Below are positions 26,228 through 35,101 of a stretch of 64,000 bases of DNA, in pieces. Positions within the stretch are counted from its first letter, which is position 1, and every line of letters starts with the position of its first letter. A program made the position numbers and the translations under genes. Source of the DNA: Candidatus Binatia bacterium (GTDB lineage: Bacteria; Desulfobacterota; Binatia; UBA12015). The notes under the pieces are model-generated. The model had not been told where the DNA came from. It searched no databases and saw nothing but the letters and a program-made list of their open reading frames with translations. Where the stretch lies: NCBI GenBank assembly GCA_029243485.1, contig JAQWRY010000086.1, positions 620,001 to 684,000 on the forward strand, written 5' to 3'.

Positions 26228-27235
26228 ATGGCCTCTTCGCAACGAAACGCGCCCCTTCCGGTGGGCTTGATCGGGCTCGGCAAGCACGGTGTCCGGTACC
26301 TCGATCACATCCGGCGGGATGTTCCCGCGCTGCGCGTCGTCGCGGTTTCTCGCCGGGATGACGCGATGGGGACGGCTCAAGCGCAGGATCTAGGTGTGCG
26401 TTTTCACGCTGACGCCACGGATCTCGTGCGGGATCCCGAAGTGCGCGGCGTGATCTCCGTCGTGCCGCCGACGCTCAACGACGACATCGTCGAGGCCTGT
26501 GCGAGCACGGGGCGTCCCCTGCTGATCGAGAAGCCCTTCGCGATCGACGCTGCGTCGGCGTTTCGTCTCGCGGCTCGCGTCGAGTCCTCCGGGATCCCGT
26601 GTTTGGTTGCGCAGACGCTGCGGTTCTCGCCAGTCGTCGCGACCGTTCGCGAGTGGCTCGCCGATCTCGGGCGGATCAGTCAGATCCTCCTCACCCAGAG
26701 CTTCGAGCCCAGTCGCCTCGGCTGGTTGGATGACCCGACGAGGTCGGGTGGCGGCAACGTGCTTCATACCGGCGTGCACATGTTCGATCTGCTGCGGCAT
26801 CTTCTGGGCGGGGAGGTCGTCGACGCCTCCTGCTTCGTCGACCGGGTCGTCACGACCGAAACAGAGGACAACTTCTCCGCGACGTTCCGCATGCAGGCTC
26901 CCGAAGGTCCGTGCCTTGGTGCCGCGGCGGGCTCGAGGGCGACCACGAGTCGCGCCGGCCAGATCCGGATTGTGGCCGAGGCAGGCCAGATTCTGGCCGA
27001 CCACGTTCACGGTACGGCGACCCTTTTCGAGGGGCGGGGCGCGGTTCGCACGGTCGAGCCGGCAGAGGTGCCCACGGTGCGCGCGGTTCTCGAGGAATTC
27101 AGCCGTGTGGCGACCGGCGACCGGCCCTCGTCGGTCACGGCCGGCGATGGCGCGGCGGCGGTAGCTATCGCCGACGCGTGCTATCGATCCGCGGAGACCG
27201 GGGCTCAGGTGCGGGTCCCCACGAGAGAGGACTGA
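26228..27235 (+). CDS. Gfo/Idh/MocA-family oxidoreductase
   Basis: A 335-residue NAD(P)-dependent dehydrogenase. The N-terminal Rossmann fold shows GLIGLGKHGVRYLDHI, a dinucleotide-binding motif, and PLLIEKPFAID with the family EKP Lys. The C-terminal domain carries GGGNVLHTGVHMFDLLRHL, with the catalytic-site His. The substrate is likely a sugar, polyol or related carbonyl but cannot be named. The ATG at 26228 follows the terminator hairpin with no Shine-Dalgarno visible. The YciI-like gene starts 5 bp after it. Confidence 0.88.
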   Translation: MASSQRNAPLPVGLIGLGKHGVRYLDHIRRDVPALRVVAVSRRDDAMGTAQAQDLGVRFHADATDLVRDPEVRGVISVVPPTLNDDIVEACASTGRPLLIEKPFAIDAASAFRLAARVESSGIPCLVAQTLRFSPVVATVREWLADLGRISQILLTQSFEPSRLGWLDDPTRSGGGNVLHTGVHMFDLLRHLLGGEVVDASCFVDRVVTTETEDNFSATFRMQAPEGPCLGAAAGSRATTSRAGQIRIVAEAGQILADHVHGTATLFEGRGAVRTVEPAEVPTVRAVLEEFSRVATGDRPSSVTAGDGAAAVAIADACYRSAETGAQVRVPTRED

Positions 27236-27240
27236 TTAAC

Positions 27241-27540
27241 ATGCCGCTGTTCGCCATGGTCGGAAAGAACGGAGAGGACGCCATCGCGAAGCGCGGTGCC
27301 GTGCGGCCTCGACACCTGGAGCACCTGAAGGCGCTCGATCGTGACGGCCGCATCAAGCTCGCGGGCCCGTTGCTCGAGGCCGATGGCACGATGCCGTGTG
27401 GGAGCCTCATCGTCTTCGAGGCCGAGAGCTTCGACGCGGCGCGGGCCATCGCGGAGCGCGACCCGTACGTCGTCGACGGGGTCTTCGAATCCTACGACTT
27501 GCAGGCGTTCACCCTCGTGCTTTCGGAGACCCACGGATGA
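27241..27540 (+). CDS. YciI-like protein
   Basis: A 99-residue member of the YciI/dimeric alpha-beta barrel family: RPRHLEHLKALDRDGRIKLAGPL and AIAERDPYVVDGVFESY with the family His and Asp. YciI proteins are small enzymes or partners in catabolic clusters. The gene follows the oxidoreductase by 5 bp and overlaps the next gene by 4 nt (ATGA). Confidence 0.87.
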   Translation: MPLFAMVGKNGEDAIAKRGAVRPRHLEHLKALDRDGRIKLAGPLLEADGTMPCGSLIVFEAESFDAARAIAERDPYVVDGVFESYDLQAFTLVLSETHG

Positions 27541-28502
27541 GTCTTCGCCCGGTCGAATCGAGCGAGGAAGGCCCGCACGCCGCATCGGATGAACTGGGGT
27601 GGGGCGAGTCCTACTCGTTTCATTTCGTGGATCCGAAGGATCGGCTGGCCTTACTTTCCCGGATCGGTGTCCGGCCCAACGAGGGCATCATGGATGTCGG
27701 TCTCGACGTTTACGTCGCGGACGGCGGCCTGCTCGCCGCGCGCCATGTTCGCTCGCAGAGCGAAAACACCGCCGATCTCGAGGTCGAAGGCGTTCGGTAC
27801 GAGATGGTCCGGCCGCTCGAAGAGTGGAAGCTGTCGTACGATGGCCCGGCGCACTCTCTGCGTTCTTCGCGAGACGCGGCGAGCCACGACGCGTGGCACA
27901 AGTCTCGACTCGAGCGTCTCTCGATCGATCTCACGTTCCGCGCCGAGGCACCGGCGGCGGCTTCGGATGCGGCGCCGGGCAAGTTCGGGCAGGCCGGGCG
28001 GTTCACGGGTGAGGTGTGGGTCTCGGGGGACGAGTATCGAGTCGACGTGCCCGGCGTGCGGGAAAAGACCTGGGGCGCGTTGGGCAACACGATCCCGCGA
28101 ATGCGGCGCCGCTTCTGGGTTCGGTTCGACGACGGCAGCGCGTTGGTCGTCGACCGGCGGGTGGAAGAGGAGGCGGACGTTCACTCCGGATGGATTCTCG
28201 AGGGCGGCGTCCTGCGGGCTCTGACCGAGGTGCGCGTCGAGACCGAGACGGAGCCCGACTCGTTCTGGCAGAAGAGCGTGAAGCTCACGTTCGTCGACGA
28301 CGCCGGGGCGGAGGGTTCGGTGTCGGGAGAGATCCTTCAACTCGCGCCGCTACCGAGTGTTCGGGGAACGGTGCACGCAGTGGTTTGTTCGAGCGTCGCG
28401 CGGTTCCAGTGGGGCGACCGCTCCGGAATGGGTATCGCGGACTACCTCCACCAACTCGATGCGTCGGGCCAGCCCGTGCTGCCCATTGCGGAGTGGGGCT
28501 GA
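27537..28502 (+). CDS. Uncharacterised lipocalin/CrtC-like beta-sandwich protein
   Basis: A 321-residue soluble protein with no signal peptide. Its beta-rich pattern (GWGESYSFHFVDPKDRLA, YEMVRPLEEWKLSYDGP, GREKTWGALGN-type turn near the middle) resembles hydroxyneurosporene synthase-like or DUF7064-type proteins found beside catabolic genes. I do not assign a function. Overlap with the YciI gene implies co-translation with the Gfo/Idh and YciI genes. Confidence 0.6.
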   Translation: MSLRPVESSEEGPHAASDELGWGESYSFHFVDPKDRLALLSRIGVRPNEGIMDVGLDVYVADGGLLAARHVRSQSENTADLEVEGVRYEMVRPLEEWKLSYDGPAHSLRSSRDAASHDAWHKSRLERLSIDLTFRAEAPAAASDAAPGKFGQAGRFTGEVWVSGDEYRVDVPGVREKTWGALGNTIPRMRRRFWVRFDDGSALVVDRRVEEEADVHSGWILEGGVLRALTEVRVETETEPDSFWQKSVKLTFVDDAGAEGSVSGEILQLAPLPSVRGTVHAVVCSSVARFQWGDRSGMGIADYLHQLDASGQPVLPIAEWG

Positions 28503-28511
28503 GCGGCCGCC

Positions 28512-29720
28512 TCAGGCTGCCTCGACCGGTTCGCCGGCACCCGCGCGTAGGGTGATCTCGAGGATTTCCGCGGGTGCGCGCAGGCGCATGGGTGGGCCCC
28601 AGTAGCCGGTCCCGCGACTCACGAGGAGCTGCGAGGACCCGCGGCGATAGTAACCGGCGACGAATCCGATGGCCGCGCGAACGAGCGCGTTGAAGGGCCA
28701 TATCTGGCCGCCGTGGGTATGGCCCGAGAGCTGTAGGTCGACGTCGGCTTTGATGGCGGCCTTGAAGGTCGAGGGGTCGTGCGCGAGCAGCACGACGGCT
28801 TCGGCGGGGTCCCGCCCGGCAAGAGCGGTGGGAACGTCTTCTCCGTGGCCGGGGCCGAAGAGATCGCCGCGGTGGTCATCGACCCCGGCAAGCTCGAAGT
28901 GAGCGCCGTCTCGCGAGATCGTCACGCGTTCGTTTCGCAGGGCTCGCATCCCGAGTTCCCCGACGTGCTCGAGCCATGGGTCGGCGCCTGAGTAGTAGTC
29001 GTGGTTGCCCGTGACGAAGTAGACACCATGCTCCGCGCGGAGATCGGCGAAGGGCGCGACGTGCTCCCGGAGATGCTTCACCGGGCCGTCGACGAGGTCG
29101 CCGGTGACGGCGATGAGGTCTGGCCGCAGCTCATTCACGCGGTCGACGATCGCTCGAGCGAACTTCACGTCGAGCATCGAGCCGATGTGGATGTCGCTGA
29201 TCTGAACGATCCGAAACCCGTCGAGCGCGGTGGGCCATCGTTCGAGCTGGATGTCCCAGCGGCTGGTCTTCGGTGGTGTGAGGGCGGAGAACATCCCGGC
29301 GATCGACGCGATCGTCGCAAACGAGACGACCGCAAGCGCGCGAGACCGCACGACGATGAGCCCGCTCGGATCGACGCCGAAGGCGGCACCGGCGAGGAGA
29401 AGCGAGAGGTCGACCGCGAAGAGCCCGATCAGAAGATAGAACGCGAAACCGAGGAATAGGTTCGCGGGCCAGGCGACGAGGCGGCTGAGTTGCGGCGGTG
29501 CGACGCGCTCAGTCAGCGCCTGCAAGCCCGGCGTGATGGCCAGGACGACGAAGAACCCGAATAGAACTGAGGTCCACGGCTCCCCGAGCGCCGGCTCGAA
29601 GATCAGCCTTCCGGCGAGGTAGCGGCTGCCGCCGACGTAGACCGTCAGGATGACCGCCGCGAACGCGGTGATGGCGAGTGCTTTGCGCAACATCCGTCCG
29701 TTCGGGTGTAGGGGAGCCAT
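28512..29720 (-). CDS. Membrane-anchored metallophosphoesterase
   Basis: Three or four N-terminal membrane segments (residues about 10-155) followed by a calcineurin-like phosphoesterase domain with all metal motifs: QISDIHIGS, TGDLVDGP, VTGNHDYYSG, LLAHDPST and LSGHTHGGQIWPF. YaeI/YkuE-type proteins with this layout hydrolyse lipid headgroups such as UDP-diacylglucosamine in some species, though the substrate here is unknown. The start is the ATG at 29720; ATG 29693 is possible. It is convergent with the gene at 27537, 9 bp apart. Confidence 0.9.
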   Translation of the reverse strand: MAPLHPNGRMLRKALAITAFAAVILTVYVGGSRYLAGRLIFEPALGEPWTSVLFGFFVVLAITPGLQALTERVAPPQLSRLVAWPANLFLGFAFYLLIGLFAVDLSLLLAGAAFGVDPSGLIVVRSRALAVVSFATIASIAGMFSALTPPKTSRWDIQLERWPTALDGFRIVQISDIHIGSMLDVKFARAIVDRVNELRPDLIAVTGDLVDGPVKHLREHVAPFADLRAEHGVYFVTGNHDYYSGADPWLEHVGELGMRALRNERVTISRDGAHFELAGVDDHRGDLFGPGHGEDVPTALAGRDPAEAVVLLAHDPSTFKAAIKADVDLQLSGHTHGGQIWPFNALVRAAIGFVAGYYRRGSSQLLVSRGTGYWGPPMRLRAPAEILEITLRAGAGEPVEAA

Positions 29721-29796
29721 GCTGCCGTGACAAGGATTCGGATCGCACCGGCGACTTCTCGGCGGCCGTGTCCTATGCCCGGGCGTCGGATTCGGG

Positions 29797-30240
29797 ATGT
29801 CGATCAAGTACGCGGTTCTTGGGTTGCTCGCCGAGCGTCCGTGCCACGGGTACGGAGTGCGCGCGCGGTTCGAGGAGCACGCCGGGGACCTGCTCGACAT
29901 CGGTTCCGGACGTGTCTACGACGTCCTTGCTCGTCTCGAGGTGGACGGACTGGTCCTCCGCGCGACGGAGCGCCGAGGCCGGCGGACCCGCAAGGTCTAT
30001 TCGATCAGCGTCGCCGGTCGATGCGAGTTGGTGGCCTGGGCCCATCGCGAACCGCCGCCCCTCGCCGGTCCACGGGATCTCCTACTTCGTCTGCTCGCCG
30101 TAGCGTCGGACGATCACGCGGTGTCGTCGATCGTGCGGACCTGGGAACGCCGGGAGCGTCGAATGCTCGAAGCGCTGGAGCGGCACACCCCTGGGACACC
30201 TGTCCTGGAGGTTCTACGTCGTCTCGCAGGCGCGGACTGA
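29797..30240 (+). CDS. PadR-family transcriptional regulator
   Basis: A 147-residue protein with a PadR winged helix (residues 3-80): IKYAVLGLLAERPCHGYGVR, DLLDIGSGRVYDVLARLEVDGLV, and the RKVYSISVAGR wing. The C-terminal helix (about 95-140) is the dimerisation arm. PadR proteins usually repress a nearby gene, often a transporter or stress gene; the divergent metallophosphoesterase is the closest candidate. The 153 bp after it show nothing recognisable. Confidence 0.88.
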   Translation: MSIKYAVLGLLAERPCHGYGVRARFEEHAGDLLDIGSGRVYDVLARLEVDGLVLRATERRGRRTRKVYSISVAGRCELVAWAHREPPPLAGPRDLLLRLLAVASDDHAVSSIVRTWERRERRMLEALERHTPGTPVLEVLRRLAGAD

Positions 30241-30393
30241 CTGAGGGAGAACAGGTAGCTCGCGCAAGACAGCGGACACGTGCCGTACCCTGGGGTCGTC
30301 TGCCCTGGGACCGGCTGCACTCACGTGCAGGCGAGGTCCTGAGGGCTCGGCCCGACTTCATGGGGGCATCATCGGACGCTGGGGGGGATAGCG

Positions 30394-30777
30394 CTAGTGC
30401 AGGGCGCCGGGTTGCTGTAGCGCAAACCGTGGGATCTGGGCCTGAAAGACGCGCCCGCCGGTATCGTGCATCTCGTAGGTACCTTCCATCGTGCCGACGG
30501 GAGTCGTGAGGACGGCACCGCTCTGGTACTGATGCTCCTGGCCGGGATCGAGGACGGGCTCCTTCCCGACGACGCCCGGGCCCTCGACGTCCTGCACTTT
30601 TCCGTTCCCGTCGGTGATGATCCAATGCCGCCGCTTGAGTTGGACGCGCGCGTCACCCTCGTTGGCGATGCTCACCCGGTACCCGAACGTGAATCGGTTC
30701 TCGTTGGGCGCGGAGTGCTCTTCGAGGTAGCGCACTTCAACTGTCACGCGGATTCCTTCGGTGACGGCGCTCGGCAT
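30394..30777 (-). CDS. apaG: ApaG domain protein
   Basis: A 127-residue single-domain ApaG (FN3-like fold): IRVTVEVRYLEEHSAPNENR, FGYRVSIANEG, RRHWIITDGNGK and GVVGKEPVLDPG, the glycine-rich signature loop. Length matches the family (about 125). The start is the ATG at 30777, eight residues before the conserved core; the reading frame continues upstream without support. ApaG binds nucleotides or polyphosphate and has been linked to cobalt resistance and protein interaction; its role here is general. It is divergent from the OB-fold gene. Confidence 0.93.
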   Translation of the reverse strand: MPSAVTEGIRVTVEVRYLEEHSAPNENRFTFGYRVSIANEGDARVQLKRRHWIITDGNGKVQDVEGPGVVGKEPVLDPGQEHQYQSGAVLTTPVGTMEGTYEMHDTGGRVFQAQIPRFALQQPGALH

Positions 30778-30858
30778 GGGTTTCTCATAGCAATCGGGCC
30801 CCGGGCAGCCAATCGGGATGCTTGCGCGCTGCCACGAGGAGGCGGTACCGATCCCCTC

Positions 30859-31281
30859 ATGGCCGACCGATACGAGGCGCCCCTCCCCAAGCCGACACCC
30901 GACACGCAGCTTTACTGGAAGGCGCTCCGGGGGCACGAATTGCACATCCAGCGCTGCGGCGATTGTAACGAGGCGTACTTCTACCCGCGCAGCGTCTGTC
31001 CGCACTGCCTGTCCGGCAATGTGGCCTGGTTTCGGGCGAGCGGACGCGGGCGCCTTCACACGTTCACGATCGTGTACGCGGCCGGCCCGAAGCCTCCGCT
31101 GCCGACGCCGTACATCATTGCGGTGGTCGAGCTCGAGGAGGGGCCGCGGATGCTGACGAACCTCGTCGGCGTCGATCCGGACCCGGCGAAGCTTTCGTGT
31201 GACCTGCCGGTCGAGATCGAGTTCGCCGACGTCACCGACGAGTGCACGTTGCCGCACTTCCGACTTGCGGGAGGCGAATAG
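30859..31281 (+). CDS. Zn-ribbon/OB-fold (DUF35) acyl-CoA-associated protein
   Basis: A 140-residue protein with an N-terminal helix (TPDTQLYWKALRGHELHIQ), a rubredoxin-like Zn ribbon (RCGDC then CPHC) and an OB fold (RLHTFTIVYAAGPKP, YIIAVVELEEGPRMLTNL). DUF35 proteins form complexes with the thiolase-like enzyme encoded next to them and gate acyl-CoA access. The thiolase gene starts 1 bp after this stop, so the pair is one translational unit. Confidence 0.92.
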   Translation: MADRYEAPLPKPTPDTQLYWKALRGHELHIQRCGDCNEAYFYPRSVCPHCLSGNVAWFRASGRGRLHTFTIVYAAGPKPPLPTPYIIAVVELEEGPRMLTNLVGVDPDPAKLSCDLPVEIEFADVTDECTLPHFRLAGGE

Positions 31282-31282
31282 C

Positions 31283-32449
31283 GTGGCGACGTCTAAGTTC
31301 CAGGCGGGTCGGGGCACCGTCGCGATCGTAGGTGCGTCCGAGTCGGACGAAGTCGGCAAGCAGCCGAACAAGTCGGCCCTGATGCTGCACGCGGAAGGAG
31401 CGAGGAACGCTCTTGCCGACGCGGGCCTTCGCGCCTCGGACGTCGACGCGGTCCTGTCCACGGGGCGACCGATGGCGGGTGAGATCCCCGAGTACCTGGG
31501 GATCCGACCGCGCTACCTCGACAACACCCACATGGGAGGCTGTTCGTTCATCGCTCATCTCCAGCACGCGATCGCGATCGTGAATGCCGGGCTCGCGGAG
31601 GTGGTGCTGATTACCCACGGGGAGAGCGGGCGCTCGCGTGTCGGCATGCCGCCACGAGTGATTGGAAGCGATTCACCGGGCGGGCAGTTCGAGTCTCCGT
31701 TCGGGGTCGGCGGTCCGGCGACTCGCTACACGCTCGCGGCAACGAGGCACATGCACGAGTACGGTACGACCAAGGACCAACTCGCGGAGGTCGCCGTAGC
31801 GACACGTAAGTGGGCGAGCCTGAACCCGCGGGCGGCGATGCGCGATCCCATCACCATCGAGGACGTGAAGTCGTCGAGGATGATCGCGTCGCCCTTCAAT
31901 CTACTCGATTGCTGCTTGGTCACGGACGGCGGTGGCGCCCTCGTCGTCACCTCCGCCGAGCGGGCGAAGGATAGCAAGCACGCGCCGGTCTACGTCCTCG
32001 GGACGGGGGAAGCGACGCACCACAACCTGATCAGCCAGATGCCGCGCTTCCATGTGTGGGATGCGGCCGTTCAGTCGGGGAAGAGCGCGTGGGAGATGTC
32101 GGGCGCCGGGCCCGCCGACATCGATTTCGCCATGTTCTACGACGCGTTCACGATCGTGCCGATTCTCGCACTCGAGGCGCTGGGCTTCTGCGGGCTCGGG
32201 GAGGGAGGTGGGTTCGTGGAGGGCCAGCGCACGGCGCCGGGAGGGGACTTCCCGATGAACACCAATGGCGGCGGCCTCTCCTACACGCACTCGGGGATGT
32301 ACGGGATGTACCTTCTGGTCGAGGCGGTGAAGCAGCTCCGTGGGGAGTGTGGCGCGCGCCAGGTCGCTGGCGCGAAGACGGCGATCTGCCATGGTACCGG
32401 CGGGATCCTCTCGGCCGCGGCGACCGCGATTCTGTCGACGGAACGGTGA
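31283..32449 (+). CDS. SCP2/sterol-carrier-type thiolase (acetyl-CoA acetyltransferase family)
   Basis: A 388-residue thiolase-fold protein. The nucleophile Cys is in NTHMGGCSFIAHLQHA, the C-terminal loop has NTNGGGLSYTHSGMYG and ICHGTGGILSAA. The usual GHP motif of biosynthetic thiolases is THSGM here, as in the lipid-transfer-type subfamily partnered with DUF35 proteins. It probably cleaves or condenses a branched or cyclic acyl-CoA, for instance in steroid or isoprenoid breakdown. The start is GTG 31283 after GGGAGG. Confidence 0.9.
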   Translation: MATSKFQAGRGTVAIVGASESDEVGKQPNKSALMLHAEGARNALADAGLRASDVDAVLSTGRPMAGEIPEYLGIRPRYLDNTHMGGCSFIAHLQHAIAIVNAGLAEVVLITHGESGRSRVGMPPRVIGSDSPGGQFESPFGVGGPATRYTLAATRHMHEYGTTKDQLAEVAVATRKWASLNPRAAMRDPITIEDVKSSRMIASPFNLLDCCLVTDGGGALVVTSAERAKDSKHAPVYVLGTGEATHHNLISQMPRFHVWDAAVQSGKSAWEMSGAGPADIDFAMFYDAFTIVPILALEALGFCGLGEGGGFVEGQRTAPGGDFPMNTNGGGLSYTHSGMYGMYLLVEAVKQLRGECGARQVAGAKTAICHGTGGILSAAATAILSTER

Positions 32450-32913
32450 GAGTCGTGTCGGGCGGACAGACGGGCGTCGACCGCGCGGCGCTCGATGTCG
32501 CAGCGGAGCTCGGGTTGGAGCGCGGGGGTTGGTGTCCGCGGGGTCGGCTGGCCGAGGACGGAACCCTGGGGGCCGACTACCCCCTGCAAGAGACACCGTC
32601 GTCGCGCTATTCGGAACGTACGCGCTGGAACGTGCGGGACTCGGACGCGACTCTGATCTTGGTCGCCGGCCCTCTCACCGGCGGAACCGCTCTGACGGCG
32701 CGCGCGGCGAAGCAGGCGGCCAAGCCGCTCCTCGTCGTGGATCTGGATGAGGGGGAAGATGCGGCGCCGACGCTTGCGTGGCTCGTCGCACAGAAGGTCG
32801 GGGTTTTGAACGTCGCCGGTCCACGCGAGAGCAGGTCATCCGGCATCTACGAGCGCACCGCTGCGTTTCTTCGGACTCTCCTCAGCGACCCTTCGGGACC
32901 AGGCCCTCGGTGA
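32446..32913 (+). CDS. YpsA-like/putative molybdenum-carrier-family protein
   Basis: A 155-residue Rossmann-like protein: VSGGQTGVDRAALDVAAELG at the N-terminus and NVRDSDATLILVAGPLTGGTALTA, which is typical of the cpYpsA / MoCo_carrier group (SLOG superfamily). Such proteins bind nucleotide-like ligands; actual molybdenum cofactor binding is only predicted for the family. GTG 32446 overlaps the thiolase stop (GTGA). Its 3' end runs 32 bp into the convergent BtuF-like gene. Confidence 0.8.
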   Translation: MRVVSGGQTGVDRAALDVAAELGLERGGWCPRGRLAEDGTLGADYPLQETPSSRYSERTRWNVRDSDATLILVAGPLTGGTALTARAAKQAAKPLLVVDLDEGEDAAPTLAWLVAQKVGVLNVAGPRESRSSGIYERTAAFLRTLLSDPSGPGPR

Positions 32914-33691
32914 GCGCACGAGCGGTTCGCGGGCCGTGCCAGAACGCCAGGGTTCCGTCCACGAGGTGGATGCGTCCGTTGCGAGCGGCGGCTGCCGTCG
33001 CGAGTTCGGTTCGGAGGGCCCCGGCATCGGCTTCGGTAAAGGCGTAGGGCTCGTCGGGCAGGAGTATGATCTCAGGGTCGCGCTCACGGATTTGTTCGAT
33101 CGTCACGCGGGGGTAGCGTCCGGGTTCGTCTGCGAATACGTTTTGGAGGCCGAGACGGGAGAGGAGATCATGCGCGTAGGTGGAGGCGGAGATCGTCATC
33201 CAGGGGTCCTTCCAGACCGGAAGGAAACATCGCCTGGCGTCGCCGTGGCGCCCATCGACTTCTCGCGCGGCGGTTTCGATCGCGCGCAGCAGGGCGGCTC
33301 GGGCGTCGTCCGGCGCACCGAGCCCGGCCAGCCACCGGACGTGCTCGATCACTTCGGGCACGGTGCAGGGGAAGTCGACCCAGACGAGGAGCCCGCCCTC
33401 GCGCAGGCGCCGCACGTCGACCTCACGGTTCTCTTCCAGGTTTGCGATGACCAGATCCGGTTCGAGAGCAGCGATCGCCGCGAGATCCGGGTTCTTGGTG
33501 CCCTTCACGCGGGGGAGGGAGCGGAGCGCCTCTGCCGGGTGGATGCACCAGTCGGTCACCCCGACGACCCGGTGCCCGAGACCGAGCGCGAACAACGTCT
33601 CCGTGACGCTCGGCACGAGCGACACGATCCGCGTCGGCCTGTTGGGAACCGAAACGACGACTCCGGAGGCATCCTTCGAAAAGACGGCCAT
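32882..33691 (-). CDS. BtuF-like helical-backbone metal/cobalamin-binding protein, no signal peptide
   Basis: A 269-residue protein of the ABC substrate-binding type used by vitamin B12 and Fe-siderophore systems: RPTRIVSLVPSVTETLFALG, VVGVTDWCIHPAEAL, LEPDLVIANLEENR and ILLPDEPYAF. Members without a signal peptide occur as cytosolic proteins of unclear use. No btuC or btuD gene is near. It overlaps the YpsA-like gene by 32 bp at the 3' ends and is divergent from galK. Confidence 0.85.
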   Translation of the reverse strand: MAVFSKDASGVVVSVPNRPTRIVSLVPSVTETLFALGLGHRVVGVTDWCIHPAEALRSLPRVKGTKNPDLAAIAALEPDLVIANLEENREVDVRRLREGGLLVWVDFPCTVPEVIEHVRWLAGLGAPDDARAALLRAIETAAREVDGRHGDARRCFLPVWKDPWMTISASTYAHDLLSRLGLQNVFADEPGRYPRVTIEQIRERDPEIILLPDEPYAFTEADAGALRTELATAAAARNGRIHLVDGTLAFWHGPRTARALTEGLVPKGR

Positions 33692-33729
33692 GCGGGCTCT
33701 GTCCTACCATGGGGGCCGGGGGAGTGGTC

Positions 33730-34878
33730 GTGAGAGATGTCGATCTGAAGGAGGCCTTCCGCGCTCGATTCGGCGCGGATCCGCGGTCGTCGTCGGCGCC
33801 GGGCCGAGTGAACCTCATAGGCGAGCACACCGACTACAACGAGGGCTGGGTTCTGCCGGTTGCGATCGGCCTCGGGACCCGCGTCGCCTTCGGCCCGGCG
33901 AGCGGCGGTGGCTTGACGGTCGTCTCGACGGCGTTTCCCGACGAGTCGGTGGAGATCCCGCTGGGTGTGGCGCCCGCTCGGCGTAATCACTGGAGCGACT
34001 ACGTTCACGGTGTTCTCCGAGAGTTGGAGGCCGCGTCCGTGACGGTGCCGCCCGCTGCGCTATTGGTCGATAGCGACGTGCCCCTGGGCGCCGGCCTCAG
34101 CTCGTCGGCTTCGCTCGAGGTCGCGACCGCATGGGCGCTGCTGGCTCTTGCCGATCATGGGATGGCACCGACCGAAGTCGCGCTTCTCTGTCAGCGGGCC
34201 GAGAACGACTTCGTTGGAACCCGGTGTGGGATCATGGACATGTTCATCTCGTGCCTCGGTCGGGAGGGCCAAGCGCTGTTGCTCGACTGCCGCTCGCGCG
34301 AGGTGTCGTACGTCGGCATCCCGGACTCTACCGAGATCGTCATCGTGAACAGCGGGGTTCGCCACTCCCTGGCGGCGGGGGAGTACAACCGGCGTCGAGC
34401 GCAATGTGAGTCGGCCGTCGCGACGCTGGCTCGGGCCAACCCGGCGATCGGATCCCTGCGCGACGTCGCGGCGGGCGATCTGGACCGGGTCGATTCTCTG
34501 CTGGGCGGCGTGGAACGCCGGCGAGCGCGTCACGTCGTGACGGAGAATGCGCGAGTCCAAGGATTCGTCACAGCGCTGCTCGCGGGTGACCTCACGACGG
34601 CGGGCGGGCTTCTCGACGAATCCCACCGGAGCCTCCGCGACGACTATGAGGTCAGCTGCCCGGAGCTCGATTCGCTGGTCGATCTCGCCCATCGCCGGCC
34701 CGCCCTGCTCGGTGCTCGGATGACCGGCGGTGGATTCGGCGGCTGTACCGTGAATCTCGTGAGAGCCGGCCAGGGCCGCCTCTTCCTCGACGGCCTGACG
34801 TCCGATTACAGGGAACAGACGGGGCGAGCCCTCGAGGGCTGGATCACCCGGCCGGCGCCCGGAGCCTATGTGCTCTGA
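33730..34878 (+). CDS. galK: Galactokinase
   Basis: GHMP kinase that phosphorylates D-galactose at C1. Motif 1 is APGRVNLIGEHTDYN (galactose binding), motif 2 VPLGAGLSSSASLEV (ATP loop), RCGIMDMFIS carries the catalytic Asp, and motif 3 is GARMTGGGFGGCTVN. GTG 33730 has GGGGGAG at ideal spacing and yields 382 residues, the usual length; ATG 33709 and GTG 33724 are in frame upstream. No galT or galE is adjacent, so the gene is solitary. Confidence 0.92.
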   Translation: MRDVDLKEAFRARFGADPRSSSAPGRVNLIGEHTDYNEGWVLPVAIGLGTRVAFGPASGGGLTVVSTAFPDESVEIPLGVAPARRNHWSDYVHGVLRELEAASVTVPPAALLVDSDVPLGAGLSSSASLEVATAWALLALADHGMAPTEVALLCQRAENDFVGTRCGIMDMFISCLGREGQALLLDCRSREVSYVGIPDSTEIVIVNSGVRHSLAAGEYNRRRAQCESAVATLARANPAIGSLRDVAAGDLDRVDSLLGGVERRRARHVVTENARVQGFVTALLAGDLTTAGGLLDESHRSLRDDYEVSCPELDSLVDLAHRRPALLGARMTGGGFGGCTVNLVRAGQGRLFLDGLTSDYREQTGRALEGWITRPAPGAYVL

Positions 34879-34924
34879 ACTGGGCTTCGCCCGGGCATGA
34901 TCTCGCACGCCAGCGTCGCACTGG

Positions 34925-34958
34925 CAATATTTTGCCGGCAATCGTCAATAGTTTGCCG
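34925..34958 (+). repeat. Two direct copies of CAATAKTTTGCCG, 21 bp apart
   Basis: Copies at 34925-34937 and 34946-34958 differ at one base and start 21 bp apart, that is two helical turns. Each is also part of a GGCAA-TTGCC inverted arrangement. They lie 144 bp before the 40-residue membrane peptide gene, which suits an operator or activator site. A related copy stands at 59311. Confidence 0.55.
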
Positions 34959-35101
34959 ACCCTGGTCTCCGCAGCCTGAAAACCACCGTAGGTTAAAGCG
35001 AATTCTGTCCATTAGAGATGGCTCGCCATTTGCTTCGTCCTAGGTCACCCAGTCAGCAAGGCGTTCCTCTGAGCGTCAGGGACCGGGGGCGGAGGCAATT
35101 C

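Noticed and set aside
34920-34960. sigma54 promoter (TGGCA-N-TTGC) in the CAATA repeats
   Set aside because: GG and GC are 9 bp apart instead of 10, and the other copies lack the GG, so the -24/-12 layout does not hold.
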